A stretch of DNA of 64,000 nt from BRH-c25 sp035627615 (GCA_035627615.1 DASPLL010000053.1:10098-74097), one strand, 5' to 3'; counted from the first letter of the stretch, positions 27,318-36,474 are shown. Notes: generated from the sequence alone by a model not told the origin. Numbers and translations: made by a program.

Positions 27318-28403
27318 TTATTCGCCTTTAATACGTTTTGCTTCTGCAACAATACCGTCATAGAGCTTAGCTCCCTCGTCACCCTTGCTTGTGCGGGCAA
27401 ATTCCTGTACCGGAACCAGAGCAGCTCTCCAGGCTTCTTTCTGCTCTTCATTGAGTTCATGGAAGCGGGTCTTGCCTGTCTCAAGAATGAGCTTCTTGTC
27501 TTTTTCAACAGCTGCGAGGGTTGTCTCAAGGCATACACGCCCACCTTGCTTTACACCTTCGACAATGGCTGCCTGAATGTCGGCTTCCAGACCGTCAAAC
27601 CACTTTTTGTTGACCAAAACCACCTGATCAAGGCCTGAATGGTTGGTAACAGTTATATCTGACTGTACTTCGTGGAACTTCATATCAAATATTGTATCTA
27701 TTGGATTTTCCTGTCCGTCTATAGCTTTGTTCTGCAGAGCGCCGTAAGTCTCTCCAAAGTCCATGGTGATTCCGTCGGCACCAAGAACTTTTGCCTGTTC
27801 AAACAGGATAGGGGAGTTCATTACACGGACCTTGAGGCCTTTCATTTCCTTCGGGTCAAGCAGGGGCTTGTTGGCGGACCATACCTTATAACCTGTCTGC
27901 CATATAGCCAGTGTAGTTATGCCGTTATCCTGTGTTGTATCCATAAGAGCCTTGGCTGCATCGGACTGGTACAGCTGATAGAGCTGTTCGGGATCCTCAG
28001 GCAGTAAAAACGGAGTATCAAGCAGTGTCATCATAGGCTCTGTACCACCCAGATAAGACGTTGGAACAACTACCATCTCAATCGTACCGAACTGGGCGCC
28101 TTCAACCTGGTCACGCTGTCCACCCAACTGGGAGGAAGGATAAACCTGGGCCTCTACACGGCCGCCTGTCATTTGCTCAACTACTTCTTCGATCTTCTTG
28201 CTGCCAAGATCACGTGCACTGCCAGGAGCAGATACATGGCTGATTTTCATTGTTATCTTCTGAGCAGGTTCTTCTGTTTTTACAGGTTCAGCTGCTGCTG
28301 CAGGAGCATTGTCCTGCGTGGCTGTGGAAGGAGCACTACAGCCGGTGAACAACATAGCGGCCACCATAATGGCAGAAACAAGCATTAACATTTTCTTTCT
28401 CAT
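27318..28403 (-). CDS. dctP: TRAP transporter solute-binding lipoprotein
   Basis: The 361-aa receptor has a lipoprotein signal with FTGC (Cys 22) and the DctP fold, including WSANKPLLDPKEMKGLKVRV with the conserved Arg that usually binds the substrate carboxylate, and GALQNKAIDGQENP. This implies a ligand with a carboxylate. A strong AAAGGGGG site precedes ATG at 28403. Confidence 0.94.
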   Translation of the reverse strand: MRKKMLMLVSAIMVAAMLFTGCSAPSTATQDNAPAAAAEPVKTEEPAQKITMKISHVSAPGSARDLGSKKIEEVVEQMTGGRVEAQVYPSSQLGGQRDQVEGAQFGTIEMVVVPTSYLGGTEPMMTLLDTPFLLPEDPEQLYQLYQSDAAKALMDTTQDNGITTLAIWQTGYKVWSANKPLLDPKEMKGLKVRVMNSPILFEQAKVLGADGITMDFGETYGALQNKAIDGQENPIDTIFDMKFHEVQSDITVTNHSGLDQVVLVNKKWFDGLEADIQAAIVEGVKQGGRVCLETTLAAVEKDKKLILETGKTRFHELNEEQKEAWRAALVPVQEFARTSKGDEGAKLYDGIVAEAKRIKGE

Positions 28404-28444
28404 AATAATCCCCCTTTAATCTTTTAGTTTTATTTGAAATCTAT

Positions 28445-29821
28445 TTATATAGAGGGTTTAGTCCTCTTTATAAACTTACCGTAACCGGTGCTGCCGACAA
28501 ATTTACCATCCTGAGCAACTACTTTGCCTCTAACAAAGACTATCCCCGGAAGACCTTTGATACTCTTGCCGTCAAAGGGTGACCATTTGCATTTAGAAAC
28601 TATGTTGTCATTACTTATGACTTCTTCCTTATCCATGTCGAGAACCACCAGATCCGCATCAGCCCCAACAGCTATCTGTCCCTTCTGCGGGAAAAGCCCG
28701 TATACCTTTGCCGGGTTTTCACACATGGATTCCACTACCCGGTTTATTGTCGTCTTCCCATTGTTGACACCGTTAAGCATGAGTTTAAGCGCGGTCTCAA
28801 CCCCAGGAATTCCATTGGGCGCATTCCACATATTCTTTTCCCCGGGAAGCTTTTTCGCCTTAGGATATGGACAGTGGTCCGACCCGATAGTTGTGACATA
28901 ACCAAGATCAAAAAGCTTCCAGAGCTCGTCCACTTTTTCTGCAGTATTCATGGGTGGTGTGAATTTGGCCCATGGGCCTTTCTTCTTAAGGTTCTCAACC
29001 GTCAGGTTGAAATAATGCGGGCAGCTCTCTGAATATATTTCATATCCATCTTTGTGGGCCTGATAAATCAACTCAAGCAATTCCGGCTGGCTTACATGTG
29101 CAATGACCACGCGGCAGTGTGTTTCCTTTGCGACTTCTATAACTGTTTTTACCGCAATACGCTCAGCAAGCTTCGAACGCCATTCCCACTGAGAAAAATA
29201 GTCAGTACGGCCCTCTCTGCGAAGGCGCTCTTCATTATACTGGCATATGCCATCATCCTCACAATGGATGAGCACAGTACCGTCAATTCGCGCAACCTCA
29301 CTAAAGCTCTCCATTAAAAAGCCGGTGTGCATAGCTTTTACACCGTGCAGATTGCAGGTAAAGGTTTTAAAGCCTGTAACTCCCGCATCCCACATCGCTT
29401 CAAGATCATCCGTATTGGTGGGGGAGATCCCACCCTTTAATCCAAAATCCACACAGGATTTGTCCGCAAGATATTCAATCTTCTGAAGCAGCGGCTCCAC
29501 CGAGTAAACATTCGGGTCACTCCTGTGATGATCTACAACAGTTGTTGTACCACCAACAGCTGCAGCCATGGTTCCTGTGGTAAAGTCCTCATACTCCGTG
29601 CTGTCTGTTTCCAGCATATGGTCCATCATATGGGTGTGTCCGTCAACACAACCCGGCATAACATATCGTCCCTCAACATCTATAACTTCATCCGCATGGC
29701 ATTCGCTCCCAGGTGCAAGCAATGCCTCAATTTTACCTTCAAACACGAGGATATCTGCAGATGTACAGCTTTTCGGAGTTACAACCACTGCGTTTTTTAT
29801 GAGCAAATCTCCCTTTTTCAT
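28445..29821 (-). CDS. Hydantoinase/dihydropyrimidinase/allantoinase family amidohydrolase
   Basis: This 458-aa cyclic amidohydrolase has the metal-binding GHTHM motif near residue 61, a candidate carboxylated Lys in GFKTFTC, the VLIHCED and VIAHVSQ histidines and SDHCPY with the catalytic Asp, all conserved in the hydantoinase/dihydroorotase superfamily. It hydrolyses a cyclic amide or ureide ring. Its ATG overlaps the stop of the nitrilase gene by 4 nt (ATGA), so the two are coupled. The exact substrate (hydantoin, dihydropyrimidine, allantoin or other) cannot be read from sequence. Confidence 0.9.
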   Translation of the reverse strand: MKKGDLLIKNAVVVTPKSCTSADILVFEGKIEALLAPGSECHADEVIDVEGRYVMPGCVDGHTHMMDHMLETDSTEYEDFTTGTMAAAVGGTTTVVDHHRSDPNVYSVEPLLQKIEYLADKSCVDFGLKGGISPTNTDDLEAMWDAGVTGFKTFTCNLHGVKAMHTGFLMESFSEVARIDGTVLIHCEDDGICQYNEERLRREGRTDYFSQWEWRSKLAERIAVKTVIEVAKETHCRVVIAHVSQPELLELIYQAHKDGYEIYSESCPHYFNLTVENLKKKGPWAKFTPPMNTAEKVDELWKLFDLGYVTTIGSDHCPYPKAKKLPGEKNMWNAPNGIPGVETALKLMLNGVNNGKTTINRVVESMCENPAKVYGLFPQKGQIAVGADADLVVLDMDKEEVISNDNIVSKCKWSPFDGKSIKGLPGIVFVRGKVVAQDGKFVGSTGYGKFIKRTKPSI

Positions 29822-31386
29822 TCTGTCATCTCCTTGTAAATATTTGGTTTCCTTCCGGTAACAACATTTGTCCCGGGCACAACACTTTTAAATTTACTTA
29901 GTGCCGTATTTATGTAGCCTACAGCTGAATGTTCATTGCTTTTGAAAGTTGTGCATACCTGGCCGCCATCCGGGTTTATTATAAGGCTGCAATCAGGCTG
30001 GGCTGCGGATGAACTTCTAACCACAAACATCTTATTTTCAGCCGCTCTTGTTTTCATCATTTTTATGTGCCAGTCATCCGAGCCATCATCAAAGCAAAGC
30101 AGGATATCTGCACCCTTTAGCATTGCCGTACGGCTGATTTCGGGAATATCCACCTCATTGCCAAATACTGCAGCAGCACTGCAGGCTGGTGTAAGGTCAA
30201 CCACTGAAATTTCATCCGCTTCCAAATGATCGGGGCAGTGGGTTGATGCCAGCTCTCCCAAAATTTTATCACTTGTCAATATCACTGCTCTTCGGCGAAG
30301 GCCTCCGGCGGTTTGTTCCCAGCCTGCGGCCGCAACAATCTGCCTGCCCTGGATATGTGCCTTCAATCGCACAAGCTGCTCTTCCTCCAGGAGAGCAGGA
30401 AGCCGCAGCTCCGGCAGTACTACAAAGTCAGCATACATCAGATATCCGCCTTGTATATATCGAATGGCTTTCTGCAGATACTCCTCCAATGAGTCGTACT
30501 GAAAACGTATAACCATCGTGTAAAGTGCCAGTTCACTTACCTTATAGCTTCTGTTCATTTTCTTGTATACTTCAAGCTGTTCTGTCGGCTTGATGATCTC
30601 GCTGTAAAGCTCAGGGCGGCGGTATGGTATTGCACAGCTCTTTGACAAATCCACTTCGCAGATCCCGATTTCTTCTTTATCCGGAGAGCACTGGAGGATC
30701 ATGTTGCCTTCAGGGTCTGCAACAAAGCTGCGTCCTAAAAATGTCACCATATCGGCTTCAACACCGCATTTATCACAGGCAAGAATAAAAACACCGTTTT
30801 CACGGGCGCGAGCTTGCAAAATAAATTCATACTGTTGATTTGAAAGCTGTTCAGGAGCTGCAGCATTTGCTGCAAGATTAACCGGGTCTATAATCAGCTG
30901 TGCTCCTTTAAGCCGCAATTTCCGGGCGATTTCCGGGATACGTCCGTCAGCGCAGATCATCATGCCAATCCTTCCGAATTCCGTATCAAACACGGAAGAA
31001 TGCTCACCGGGAGTAAACCACCTTTCATCAAAATGCCACATATTGGACTTATATGCATGATTGATAATCCGACCTTCGCGGTTAAATACCAGTGCCGCAT
31101 TATACAGTTTTCCTTCACAAGGGAGTGCTATCCCTAATGCAATATATACCTGATAATGTTTAGCCATTGATGCAATCCGCGAAATGATGGTCTCTGTGTG
31201 AGAAAGGGCTTCCGCAAGTGTTTTGCTGTCGGTACCAAGCAGATAGCAGGGATATGTACATTCAGGGAAGACTATAAAATCAACATTTTGATTACCAGCC
31301 TCCTGGATGTTATCCTCAATTTGCTTTATAACCTGAGGATAACTGCCGAGCTCCTTCCCCAGCATTTGAACTATAGCTATTTTCAT
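29818..31386 (-). CDS. Tandem nitrilase-superfamily (CN hydrolase) protein with a degenerate second domain
   Basis: The 522-aa protein has two CN-hydrolase domains. The first (1-265) has the Glu42-Lys113-Cys145 triad (FPECTYP, YKSNMW, MMICADGRIPE) plus Glu121. The second (285-515) keeps the Glu (VLPELRLP, 326) but has lost the Lys and the Cys (AVFGNEVDIPE where ICADGRIPE is expected), so it is probably structural. Together with the coupled cyclic amidohydrolase, the first domain likely cleaves the ring-opened N-carbamoyl or amide product, as beta-ureidopropionase does. It is the first gene of the operon. Confidence 0.88.
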   Translation of the reverse strand: MKIAIVQMLGKELGSYPQVIKQIEDNIQEAGNQNVDFIVFPECTYPCYLLGTDSKTLAEALSHTETIISRIASMAKHYQVYIALGIALPCEGKLYNAALVFNREGRIINHAYKSNMWHFDERWFTPGEHSSVFDTEFGRIGMMICADGRIPEIARKLRLKGAQLIIDPVNLAANAAAPEQLSNQQYEFILQARARENGVFILACDKCGVEADMVTFLGRSFVADPEGNMILQCSPDKEEIGICEVDLSKSCAIPYRRPELYSEIIKPTEQLEVYKKMNRSYKVSELALYTMVIRFQYDSLEEYLQKAIRYIQGGYLMYADFVVLPELRLPALLEEEQLVRLKAHIQGRQIVAAAGWEQTAGGLRRRAVILTSDKILGELASTHCPDHLEADEISVVDLTPACSAAAVFGNEVDIPEISRTAMLKGADILLCFDDGSDDWHIKMMKTRAAENKMFVVRSSSAAQPDCSLIINPDGGQVCTTFKSNEHSAVGYINTALSKFKSVVPGTNVVTGRKPNIYKEMTE

Positions 31387-31454
31387 TTAATCACACCTTT
31401 CAAAAAGGTCTAATTCCCAATTGAGTACTAATCTAGATTAATTCTGTTAATTAT

Positions 31455-31555
31455 AGTATACTTGGCCATATATAAAAATCAATATAATCAGCAGTAATAT
31501 TTCATACCTTTTTTTCATATTTCTATAACTATAATTTATAACGATTGTTATAGTT
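31455..31555 (-). promoter_or_regulatory. Promoter and LysR-type dyad for the nitrilase-TRAP operon
   Basis: On the minus strand TTGATT (31477-31482) and TATACT (31455-31460) are 16 nt apart. Upstream at 31527-31555 AACTATAA/TTATAGTT arms enclose ATAAC-GATT-GTTAT, an interrupted dyad of the LysR T-N11-A type. Binding is inferred. Confidence 0.4.
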
Positions 31556-31634
31556 GTAATGAACACTACTCTTATACTATCTGCCCATACTTTTTATTTT
31601 TGGTTGCAATAGTGATTAGCCTGTTGCTCAAGAA

Positions 31635-31668
31635 GAAAGAGCACCGATACATACCTCGGTGCTCTTTC
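31635..31668. terminator. Perfect 13-bp terminator hairpin
   Basis: GAAAGAGCACCGA and TCGGTGCTCTTTC pair exactly around an 8-nt loop, between the SLH remnant and the catabolic operon promoter. Confidence 0.8.
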
Positions 31669-31702
31669 AATATATTAGTACTCTCTATGTGACATATTAT
31701 AT

Positions 31703-31903
31703 CTATATCAAGCCTAACTTTTGCAGAAGCCTTTGTATCTTAACTGCAGCTTCTGCCTGTGTTATTTCATCCTTCGGCATAATTGTTTTTCCGTTTCTGC
31801 CTGATAAAATACCGGTCTTTGCATATGCCGCCATACTTTCTTTTGCCCAATCAAAAGTAAAATGTTTTGCACATCTTTCATTGGATTCAGATGCGCAAAA
31901 CAT
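31703..31903 (-). pseudogene. C-terminal SLH-module remnant
   Basis: The 66-codon frame contains one SLH module (WAKESMAAYAKTGILSGRNG, then ITQAEAAVKIQRLLQKLG). Intact SLH proteins carry three modules and a signal peptide; neither is present upstream, where the frame starts with unrelated residues. It is most likely the tail of a deleted surface-protein gene. Confidence 0.6.
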
Positions 31904-31940
31904 ATAGATTACAGTGCCCCATGGGCCAATTCACAGTTTG

Positions 31941-33539
31941 TCAGTTATCCACCGCAAACTTCTCAGTCTTTTGCCGGACAAGCATGTTTTGTATATTGTC
32001 CCGGGACCGTCCCAATGAGTTTATACAAACCTGCTGCTGATTAAAAATATAGGCTTTAAGCTCTGCTTTCAGTTTTTCATCGACCGTCCGGGCATAAACT
32101 CTTAACGCTGGGTCAACTCCTGCAGGGCCTGATTGATATAATATCTGCACATCAAAGCTATCAAGTGTCCCCGTAAGATAACGGTCCGCATTATAGCGGG
32201 CGACAAAAGCATCCGGATTAAGCAAACTAAGCGAACAGATCAGCAAAGTGCCTATAAAAACCGAGAGCCGCATAATTGAGAAATTCCATTTTTGTAATGC
32301 AATCACACCACCGTAAATAACAGCGAGAAAAACCATGAATAAACACGGCAGCAGCCGGCGGATAGAAAGCCCGTACGCCCCGATATACAGCGCCATTTTG
32401 CTGAATGCTGTGGCAATGAGCAGCAAAGTCAGCAGAGAAAGCAGACAATTGAGTATTTTTAAAATATAGTTCTCTCCCTGGGGCTTTTTGTAAAGAAGAT
32501 TCGCCAGTGTCAGTAAGGAGAGGTTGATCGCCGCAATCTGGCACAGCTCAAAAAATCCGCTGCGGGCATATTCGGAATAAATCTGCCATCCCTCCGGTCT
32601 CTGTCCGACGAATGCGGAGAAAAAATAGGGCAGCTGGCTGCCTATAAATACTAAATACAAGCAGCATATTAAACCGAGTACAGTGTAAACAGTAGCCGAT
32701 GCGAATATCCTTGCTGATTCGGCCGTATACTGAATACCCTCCCTTCTGAACGTCCGGCAGCCTCTGTTGTGGGCACAGCCGGCCACAAGTCCAAATATAT
32801 AAGCTGCGATCGGGACCGCAAGGATGCCGTTGAGTATAATATCCATAAACTGATTTTGCACCCACCGGTAGTATTCATATATCCCGTTTGCTATTTGCGA
32901 GAAACCTCCACTGTCCGCCTGCATGAGTAATGGCAGAACCATACCTGCAACCAGTAATGCCAGCAGCAGACCAAGTGCAATGGATATTATCTGTCTTCCC
33001 ATGTTTCTTTCTATATATTTAGGTGAAGAAAGGCTTTTGTACTGGCAGCCGAAGTTTTTAAACGGAATAACAAACATACCGTTAATGCCGTCCAGTAAAA
33101 GACAGTTGCTGGTATCACCCAGTATTAGATGTCCTGTGGCACAGATTACATAGTAAACTGCTGAGCAGAATAAAAACAAGCTGCGCCACGGCTCCAATCC
33201 ATTGTTCGCATAAAGAGAATAACTGATTCCGGTCAATACAACCGCTGCAAGCCAAAAGAATCCGGAACGGGTCATGCGTACTCCCTTTTTTATAAGGTAC
33301 AAAGTAACAGCAGAGCAATAGCCAATGGTAAACACCGTAACCCCCCAGCCCTGCCAGGACATTACCCACCGTACGAAGAAAAATCCAAGTACAAAGGCAA
33401 AGAGCGCGAAAATGCTGTCCTTCCGGTCCGCTTCAAAGGGTTCTTTGGATTGATACCCCAGGGGTACTCTCTCTGCAGCAGCCTGCGGTGCTGCGCCATT
33501 AAATGATGCCTCGTTATCATTCGAAAAATGCCCGTTCAT
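31941..33539 (-). CDS. Polytopic membrane protein, DUF4173/DUF4153 type
   Basis: The 532-aa protein has a hydrophilic N-terminus of about 45 residues, then about 12 membrane segments, and a C-terminal NADRYLTGTLDSFDV-type region seen in DUF4153/DUF4173 proteins. Function is unknown. The ATG at 33539 has AAGGAGG 8 nt upstream, which decides the start over an upstream in-frame ATG at 33590. It follows an XRE regulator and a DUF2975 protein on the same strand, a recurrent Clostridia grouping. Confidence 0.75.
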   Translation of the reverse strand: MNGHFSNDNEASFNGAAPQAAAERVPLGYQSKEPFEADRKDSIFALFAFVLGFFFVRWVMSWQGWGVTVFTIGYCSAVTLYLIKKGVRMTRSGFFWLAAVVLTGISYSLYANNGLEPWRSLFLFCSAVYYVICATGHLILGDTSNCLLLDGINGMFVIPFKNFGCQYKSLSSPKYIERNMGRQIISIALGLLLALLVAGMVLPLLMQADSGGFSQIANGIYEYYRWVQNQFMDIILNGILAVPIAAYIFGLVAGCAHNRGCRTFRREGIQYTAESARIFASATVYTVLGLICCLYLVFIGSQLPYFFSAFVGQRPEGWQIYSEYARSGFFELCQIAAINLSLLTLANLLYKKPQGENYILKILNCLLSLLTLLLIATAFSKMALYIGAYGLSIRRLLPCLFMVFLAVIYGGVIALQKWNFSIMRLSVFIGTLLICSLSLLNPDAFVARYNADRYLTGTLDSFDVQILYQSGPAGVDPALRVYARTVDEKLKAELKAYIFNQQQVCINSLGRSRDNIQNMLVRQKTEKFAVDN

Positions 33540-33552
33540 ATACACCGCCTCC

Positions 33553-33768
33553 TTATTCTTTATCCTGCCCCATGAATTCCAGAATGTCACCGGGCTGGCA
33601 ATTAAGTGCTTTGCAGATCGCCTCCAATGTTGAGAACCGTATTGCTTTAGCCTTACCGGTTTTAAGGATGGAGAGATTTGCCTGACTGATACCGATTTTT
33701 TCAGCCAGTTCGCCGGAGGACATTTTCCGCTTTGCCATCATCACATCCAAATTCACTATAATAGGCAT
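33553..33768 (-). CDS. Small XRE/YozG-type helix-turn-helix regulator
   Basis: This 71-aa protein is almost entirely one helix-turn-helix domain (MSSGELAEKIGISQANLSIL, then LEAICKALNCQPGDILEF). Such regulators are typically adjacent to DUF2975 genes and probably autoregulate the module. It sits 16 nt after the DUF2975 stop and 13 nt before the next start. Confidence 0.92.
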   Translation of the reverse strand: MPIIVNLDVMMAKRKMSSGELAEKIGISQANLSILKTGKAKAIRFSTLEAICKALNCQPGDILEFMGQDKE

Positions 33769-33784
33769 ATCTTTCCTGCCTCCT

Positions 33785-34234
33785 TTATATCGTGAGTTCT
33801 GATTCGTTTTTCAGTTCCACCGCTTGTGCAATAATGTTTTTTATGACCCGCACAATCAGCCCCATGAATGCAGCGGCCACAGCCACAAATATCCACGGAA
33901 AATAATATGGCGTTGAAGCAATGCAGATAATGGAACCTGCAAAACAGCTCCACGAAATCCGCCTTAGATACTCCACATTGGTTGTAATGAATACCTGCTC
34001 AATCTCAATGTGGTGCAGCAGGCGGTAAAGGCAGAAAAGCAGTACCGCTGCCGGAACACTGCCGGCATAGATGGTTGACAGGAAGAAAGCTTCCTTCCCG
34101 ATCAAATCGGCCCGTGAAAAATCCAGAAACCACCGTACAAGCCATGGTGCTGATAAAGCGGTGCCGATCAACATAGCCGAGAAAACCAGAACGCAAAATT
34201 TACTTAAACTTATTGACTTCTTGCCATTCCACAT
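33785..34234 (-). CDS. DUF2975 membrane protein
   Basis: The 149-aa protein has four membrane segments and the DUF2975 layout, ending in an amphipathic helix (KNIIAQAVELKNESELTI). The ATG at 34234 follows GGAGG by 8 nt; a TTG at 34249 in frame is less likely since it overlaps the ribosome site. First gene of the DUF2975-XRE-DUF4173 operon. Function unknown. Confidence 0.85.
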   Translation of the reverse strand: MWNGKKSISLSKFCVLVFSAMLIGTALSAPWLVRWFLDFSRADLIGKEAFFLSTIYAGSVPAAVLLFCLYRLLHHIEIEQVFITTNVEYLRRISWSCFAGSIICIASTPYYFPWIFVAVAAAFMGLIVRVIKNIIAQAVELKNESELTI

Positions 34235-34281
34235 AAAATCATCCTCCAAAACATTGTGTGAAATTCCCTTTCATTGGTTGT

Positions 34282-34310
34282 AGTATAGCATATGCTTTAT
34301 TGATACGCAA
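34282..34310 (-). promoter_or_regulatory. Candidate promoter of the DUF2975 operon
   Basis: On the minus strand TTGCGT (34305-34310) and TATACT (34282-34287) are separated by 17 nt, about 48 nt before the ATG. Confidence 0.5.
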
Positions 34311-34403
34311 TATTATTTTATCGTTTTTCGATATATTTTTTATGTTTGTTTATAGAATCCAAGGTCCAAGATCCAAGGTTTATAAAACTCAAGGAGGTTA
34401 ATT

Positions 34404-34438
34404 GAAAAGCAGCGGGGACAGTCCCTGCTGCTTTTAAT
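34404..34438. repeat. Palindrome family 2 copy (GGGACAGTCC core), possible terminator
   Basis: AAAAGCAGCGGGGAC and GTCCCTGCTGCTTTT pair almost completely. It lies just past the end of the frameshifted gene at 34459 and is flanked by T/A-rich ends that would allow termination in either direction. Confidence 0.75.
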
Positions 34439-34458
34439 CAAATATCTTTTCATATTTC

Positions 34459-35379
34459 TTACTCTTTTAAAAATGACACATTAAGCAAAATGCTAATATT
34501 TTCACCATTGTACTTGCTGACGGTAATCAGAATGCCGTATTTATCCTTGCTGCCCATAAGAAGGTATGAAACATCCTTTTTATCCTCTGCAGTGACTGTG
34601 CCGCTTTTCATAATATCCTGACAGTATGCAACAGCTTCATCAAAATTCTTGCCTGTCTTGAATATAATGCCTACAGCTTTTGCATCCTTATTATCATTCA
34701 CATTGACGATATTGGCATCTTCCGGAAAGGGTCATATATTCCGATACCAGGTCCTGGGGAGCCTCAATAGAAGAAGGCGGACCAGGCACGCCGAATTCCC
34801 CGATTGCAGGGCCAGACTCCGGATTTCCCGTTGGGTTTGAAGTACCCAGCAAAATTGTATTGGAAAAGGCTGAATACTGATTCTCCATCCGTTCTGAGCT
34901 CTCGCTCCAATAGTTATATAAATATCTGACTCTAAACTCCAGATTGTTTTTCTTTAACCACTCTTCAACGGTTGTATTATAGGGAACGCCCAGCAGTACC
35001 TTATCTATTGTGGTTTGGAAGCCGGTTATATCCCCATAAGCATCACATAACTGCCCAAAAACTGCCAGTGGATATTGGGATAATAGTTGAAAAAATCCTG
35101 CTCGCCAGGGATTTCCCGGTCATAGTGCCACGCTCCGTTGTTCACTCTCCAGTCAACAACATAGAACAAAATGCCTTTATAATTATCATAGGCTGACTTG
35201 GCAAGTTCAGAGACATCAGATGGGTTTTGCCATTTGATTATAAATTGTGTCCCTTCTGCACTAACAGCAGCTCCCATAGGAGCAGCCAAAAGCGCAGCTG
35301 CAGCATGAGCTGGTCCTGCCAGGATAAATGCCATCAGTAGTGAAAGAAAAAGGCAAATGGCAGCTTTCCTTCTAAACAT
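34459..35379 (-). pseudogene. Secreted protein gene with two compensating frameshifts
   Basis: The gene opens at 35379 with a signal peptide (MFRRKAAICLFLSLLMAFIL...AHA) and reads in one frame to a stop at 35026. A second frame carries on from about 35045 (YGDITGFQTTIDKVLLG, NTTVEEWLKKNNLEFRVRYL, through to SEYMTL near 34735), and the first frame resumes with PEDANIVNV and ends at 34459. Thus one base is missing near 35040 and one extra near 34730. The protein resembles the N-terminal style of the next-door SLH protein but has no SLH modules. I do not recognise a family. Assembly error and true decay cannot be separated here. Confidence 0.7.
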
Positions 35380-35405
35380 AATTGAAGCCTCCCTTACTCT
35401 TTATA

Positions 35406-35433
35406 AAAGTCTGTGACTCAGGCCACAGACTTT
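35406..35433 (-). terminator. Terminator after the SLH protein gene
   Basis: AAAGTCTGTG and CACAGACTTT pair exactly around an 8-nt loop; on the minus strand TTTTATAA follows. Confidence 0.7.
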
Positions 35434-35451
35434 CGTAACTCATGGGTAATG

Positions 35452-36474
35452 TTATTTGCCGTATTTCTCATAGGTTCTGAGAATTATCAATACAGCCTGC
35501 TCTCTGGTGGTAGTTACTTTGGGGTCAACATACCCGTTGCTGCCCTTTATAAAACCGTTCTTACTCATGAATTTTACTGATTCCAATGCCCAGGATGAAA
35601 TCAGCTTTTCATCGGTGAACTTCTCAGCTCCCGCTGTACTGAAATCAGCCCCAGGGTTGATTGCCTTAACTGCGCGGTGCATCATGGATGCAACCTGCTC
35701 CCTGTTTGTCAAATCCTTAGGCGCATACTTGCCATTGCCAACCCCGTTTGTTATACCCAGTTCGTAGGCTTTATATATTTCGGGATTTTGTGTATCAGTA
35801 AATGCATTTAGATCTGAATAGTTCGCTTCCCCTATTATTTTCTCATACATTTTCATTATGACTTCGCATAATTCCTCACGTGTTATTGGTGCACTCATCT
35901 TGCCGCTTATCTTTTCAGTTATAAAGCCATACTCTGCTGCCTTGTCAAGCTCTGTGGTCGCCCATGCACTTGCACCCTCATATGTCTTCTGGTATGCTTC
36001 AATACCAATTGAAGCTATGTTCGAATACGGAGAATAAACCGGTTCTGCGGCTATACTGTTTCCATCTGCATCAGTACCTAATGATGAGTAATAGCCAAGC
36101 CTGACACGAAACTCATAAACATTTGCTTTTATATCAATATCAGCATCGATGCCCATATCTTTGGGATTCATATCGATAACAGGTCCTAAATTGAAGTGAG
36201 CAGCACCAGTAGGCTCCCAACCGCCATTTCCGACTTTACATTCCACTTCATAAAATAAATTGGCTTCATCTTCCGTAATAATTTCAGCTAATACTTTTAC
36301 AGACTCAGTAACCTGCACCTTCAACTGAAAATACGGATATCCGTCATCTTCTGTTTTTAATTCCACGGTAAGGTTTGCTGGAGCTTCAATGGCTTTAACA
36401 TCAGTTGGTTCAGCATATACCATGCCGGTAACAACCATTATCATGCATAGTATCATCGCAATAGTCCTTCTCAT
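35452..36474 (-). CDS. SLH-domain surface protein
   Basis: The 340-aa protein has a signal peptide (about 1-21), an N-terminal fibronectin-like beta region (30-150) and three SLH modules (from about residue 165; ITREELCEVIMKMYE, LTNREQVASMMHRAVK, TTREQAVLIILRTYEK). SLH modules bind pyruvylated cell-wall polymer, so it should sit on the cell surface. The N-terminal region has no assigned ligand. The ATG has an AAAGGAG site. The gene is intact, unlike its downstream neighbour. Confidence 0.9.
   Translation of the reverse strand: MRRTIAMILCMIMVVTGMVYAEPTDVKAIEAPANLTVELKTEDDGYPYFQLKVQVTESVKVLAEIITEDEANLFYEVECKVGNGGWEPTGAAHFNLGPVIDMNPKDMGIDADIDIKANVYEFRVRLGYYSSLGTDADGNSIAAEPVYSPYSNIASIGIEAYQKTYEGASAWATTELDKAAEYGFITEKISGKMSAPITREELCEVIMKMYEKIIGEANYSDLNAFTDTQNPEIYKAYELGITNGVGNGKYAPKDLTNREQVASMMHRAVKAINPGADFSTAGAEKFTDEKLISSWALESVKFMSKNGFIKGSNGYVDPKVTTTREQAVLIILRTYEKYGK

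Noticed and set aside
7219..34314. The 12-mer ATACGCAATATT occurs upstream of gltB (7219) and of the DUF2975 operon (34303).
   Set aside because: In AT-rich DNA of this length many 12-mers are expected to recur by chance, and only one half of the gltB dyad is shared.
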